A stretch of DNA of 10,349 nt. Source: Haplosporangium gracile (Eukaryota; Mortierellomycota; Mortierellomycetes; Mortierellales; Mortierellaceae). Shown piece after piece: positions 8,194 through 10,349 of this stretch (within the stretch, counting starts at the first letter, position 1; each line of letters begins with the position of its first letter). The notes under the pieces are model-generated. The model was not told where the DNA came from, searched no databases, and saw only the letters and a program-made list of their open reading frames with translations. The position numbers were made by a program, and so were the translations under genes. The stretch lies in the NCBI GenBank assembly GCA_015499985.1, contig JAAAUF010001207.1:1-10349 (forward strand). The letters run 5' to 3'.

Positions 8194-10232
8194 ATGATGC
8201 TCTACAAGCTGGTCGTTCTCGGAGTAAGTCCATCCGTTCAGTCAGCCTCGACCTCTCTTCTTCACTCCATGCCAGTTATTGCCAGTTGTGCCATTGTCGT
8301 ATCTTATTTATGTGCTCAATATAATGCATGCTAACAGTCTCTAAAATTTCCACGATTTATTTGCCACCACCATAGGATGGAGGTGTCGGCAAGGTACACA
8401 ATAATAACAATAACAACAGCACACAAAAGCACTCAACCATCAATCGACTGTCAATAAGATGGACCATGGACATTTGTTAGAGAATAGCTATCCCGTCGAT
8501 ATGTTAACGAACAACAGTGTCAACAGAGGATCAACATGTAGCGGATAACTAACCTGCCTTCTCTTTGTCTTGTCCTTACCCTTGCCTGCCCCACCCTTCT
8601 TTTCTGACCAATCCCCCTTTTTCCCCCGTGTCCCCTTTTCCTCATCTCGCCCCATCGACACGTCTGTGGAATCTTATAACGGTCGATCCGTCACGTCGCC
8701 CATCGTCATACGACCCCACGTCAAACAAAATATTAACCACAACAATCACACCACCACTCGCCATCGTCATCATCTCCAACACGAATGGACAAAACTCTAG
8801 ACTGCATTGACCATCCAGGCAAGTACTCAACATCATGATAACGAACACAGGGCAGGTTATTCGATGTGAGAACGGGATAACACCAAAATGCTTCTGAGGG
8901 TGTTCCTCTGGAGGACTACCTACTCTGCTGCAAAAACAAGCGGAACTCGTTTTTTTTTTCTTGTCTTCGTTTGTTCCCAGCCGGCCGACAGACCTCCCCA
9001 GACAGACAAGCTTGTTCGCCTCGCAAACAACCTCCGAACCCACCCATTTTCCCAATTGTCCTGCTATTGCTCGCTTTTACATTTTCCCCGTGTACACATC
9101 AAAGTACATTGCAATGGGAGCCAACCAGGCCAATGCCTTCCTTTTTCTTTCTTTTCCTCTCTCACTCTTCACACGATTGTGGGAATTACAAGGATGAATA
9201 ACGATATCTTTTCATTCGTTCTTTTTGTATCCTTTTGTGTCGCTCATGCGCGCCCTTGCTTGTGCCACGAGACTTACCCTTTGCAGCCAGCAAAAAAGTG
9301 GCCCTTGTTCGTCCCTTGTTTTTTCTGTACCCTTCTGGTTGTGGGGATTGCGACAGAACCAGGTGGAATGAAGCCTCAGTGCACCAATTCAAGCGCCAAT
9401 GCCTTTGGACACTGTACTAACCGTCATCATTCATCTCTCTTGTTCGTTCTTCATCACCATCCTCGTCAATAGTTGTGCTTAAACCACTTTGTTGGTATGT
9501 GCTTGAAGCTAGTGCTCGTCTGGTTCATTTTTGTATCGTTGGCATTTTTTTTGTTTGGTCTGAGCAGAGTGCTCTCATCCCACTTTTTGGTTCTCAGCCA
9601 AAAGACCGCGAAAACAACAACAAAAAACTCCTTCACACCACACTGGGCGCCTCCACCCTTTGGGTGTGTTATGCCTGTTTCTGAAGGGAATAAGAGGGCT
9701 TTTTTTTTGTTGTTGTTCTAGACGAAAAAGATGCCCAGGAAGGACGAGGACGTGGAATTGTCGGTGACAAATACGAAAGCGCAAGTCTGCTCACCATTCC
9801 CTCCCTTTCTTTTTTTCCGTTATTTTAATTTCTCTCTTGGTGCATTGTGAACGCTATCGATGGACACTTCATTTTGTACCACAACAGAGGTAAGGGACCA
9901 TTGCTGTGATACCATCGTCTCGTTCATTTTATGGTGGGTGAGGGAAGATTTTTAACATTATGTGAGATCTCAATTTTGATAATAACTTTCCTTTTTGCCT
10001 TGCTCTCCTACTTTTTTCAATTTTTTTTTTTTTTTTTTGCCTTTTTTCCTATTTTTTTTCATTTTTTTTTTTTTTTTTTTTTGGTATTTCCTTGCCTTCT
10101 TTAGACATACGATCCTACCATTGAAGACTCTTACAGAAAGCAAGTTGTCATTGACGACCAGTCCTGCGTCCTAGAGGTGCTCGATACTGCCGGTCAGGAA
10201 GAATACACTGCATTGAGAGACCAGTGGATCCG
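8194..10232 (+). CDS. ras2: Ras-family small GTPase, fungal Ras-2/RasB type, N-terminal part (continues past right edge)
   Basis: Six exons are visible: 8194-8223, 8376-8393, 8801-8818, 9473-9494, 9888-9889 and 10105-10232. They encode [29 protein letters not shown], a split Glu codon, then [13 protein letters not shown] through [17 protein letters not shown], ending inside an Arg codon. The P-loop GDGGVGKT falls at residues 10-17, effector loop YDPTIEDSY at 32-40 and DTAGQE at 57-62, exactly H-Ras numbering. Gly12, Gly13 and Gln61 are wild type, so a normal GTPase cycle is expected. The [18 protein letters not shown] segment is, from memory, typical of fungal Ras-2/RasB rather than Ras-1; that class acts in growth, morphogenesis and cAMP/MAPK signalling at membranes. 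G4, G5 and the CAAX box lie outside the window. Exon borders are inferred from conserved protein sequence plus splice sites. The 2-nt exon and a GC donor are the odd parts. The donor after Arg is GTACGC, and the last 117 bases are intron with no recognisable next exon. Confidence 0.9.
8224..8375 (+). other. Ras intron 1 (152 bp, phase 0)
   Basis: The consensus donor GTAAGT follows codon 10 (Gly). The acceptor ATAG precedes GATGGAGGTGTCGGC. A TGCTAAC branch-site match at 8329-8335 sits about 40 bases before the acceptor. The intron splits the P-loop between Gly10 and Asp11. Confidence 0.88.
8394..8800 (+). other. Ras intron 2 (407 bp, phase 0, weak donor)
   Basis: The donor is GTACAC, poor beyond the first two bases. 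It lies after Lys16 of the P-loop. The acceptor is CTCTAG before the ACT codon of Thr17. A TATTAAC string at 8731-8737 is a plausible branch site. The intron contains AAT/AAC simple repeats near 8400-8420. Confidence 0.82.
8819..9472 (+). other. Ras intron 3 (654 bp, GC-AG type)
   Basis: The exon ends ATCCAG and the intron begins GCAAGT, the typical strong-context GC donor. The acceptor is CAATAG before TTGTGC, and a perfect TACTAAC branch site stands at 9415-9421. Using the nearest GT instead (2 nt into GCAAGT plus 2) would add bases and shift the frame away from the conserved IQLCLNHF sequence, so the GC donor is preferred. It is the longest intron seen in the window. Confidence 0.8.
9722..9763 (+). 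other. Candidate 42-nt cassette exon inside Ras intron 4
   Basis: A T-rich tract ending GTTCTAG makes a strong 3' splice site at 9721. A purine-rich patch follows that stands out from its pyrimidine-rich surroundings. A GT at 9764 could serve as a weak donor (CG/GTGACA). The interval is 42 nt and, entered in phase 1, has no stop: it would read [14 protein letters not shown] and keep the frame. Inclusion would insert 14 residues just before the Ras effector loop. No homologue is known to me, so it may be only a decoy or a splicing-enhancer patch. Confidence 0.25.
9888..9889 (+). other. Predicted 2-nt microexon (AG) of the Ras gene
   Basis: Exon 4 ends in phase 1 (GTT then G) before a strong GTATGT donor. 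The next clear exon starts at 10105 with ACA TAC GAT in phase 0. Two bases are missing, and conservation demands Glu (GAG or GAA) here. At 9881-9896 the sequence ACAACAG/AG/GTAAGG supplies exactly AG between a good acceptor and a consensus donor. With it the effector loop falls on residues 32-40 exactly. It is a prediction from frame and conservation only. Confidence 0.6.
10021..10082 (+). repeat. Long T tracts before the last visible Ras exon
   Basis: Runs of 18 T (10021-10038) and 21 T (10062-10082), with shorter T runs between, lie just upstream of the acceptor TTTAG at 10104. They form an extreme polypyrimidine tract. Their exact lengths may be unreliable in assembly, and they could vary between strains. 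Confidence 0.85.
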
Positions 10233-10349
10233 GTACGCGTTAGCCTCATTTTTTTTCTTTTCCTCTCATTTATGCAGGTCCCGTCGGACTTTTTTTCTCT
10301 TTTTCCATTTCTTCCGTTTGTAGTCTTTTGAGGATGCTCTGGATTCTTT
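10233..10349 (+). other. Start of Ras intron 6, running off the window
   Basis: The donor GTACGC follows the first two bases of an Arg codon. The next conserved residues should be Asp-Gly-Glu-Gly-Phe, and no such sequence occurs before the edge. The stretch is T-rich like the other Ras introns. Confidence 0.7.

Noticed and set aside
8888..9472. 194-codon open frame on the + strand
   Set aside because: It lies wholly within the 654-bp Ras intron 3 and is Phe/Ser/Leu-rich by composition; the flanking exons are fixed by Ras conservation.

Overview
The window looks like nuclear DNA from a filamentous fungus. The genes carry many short GT-AG introns with CTAAC-like branch sites, the promoters are CT-rich, and the intergenic DNA is long and full of homopolymers. 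An early-diverging lineage such as Mortierellomycota is my best guess from protein style and intron richness. That is inference and cannot be proved here.

Layout, left to right. (1) A protein-coding gene on the + strand enters from the left edge and stops at 1058. Only its disordered, low-complexity C-terminal part is visible. (2) Converging on it from the - strand is a wrecked gene (2953 to 1158) for a secreted FAD-linked oxidoreductase of the berberine-bridge-enzyme/6-hydroxynicotine-oxidase type. Nearly the whole protein can be followed, but at least nine in-frame stops and about four frameshifts break it. (3) After a gene-free spacer, a six-exon - strand gene (5451 to 3528) encodes a complete 425-residue mu subunit of the AP-3 adaptor complex. 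(4) About 2.7 kb without recognisable genes follows (5452 to 8193). It ends in a purine-rich block and then a long pyrimidine-rich leader. (5) The + strand gene from 8194 to the right edge encodes the N-terminal 72 or so residues of a Ras-family GTPase of the fungal Ras-2/RasB type.

The Ras gene is the most interesting object. Its first 30 codons (P-loop up to the effector loop) are split into exons of 30, 18, 18, 22 and apparently only 2 nucleotides, scattered over 1.7 kb. One intron uses a GC donor. The 2-nt exon is predicted because it alone restores the frame and the exact canonical Ras residue numbering. No operon-like cooperation is expected. The AP-3 and Ras genes diverge from the same 2.7-kb non-coding region. 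I see no mobile element, CRISPR array, tRNA or rRNA in the window.
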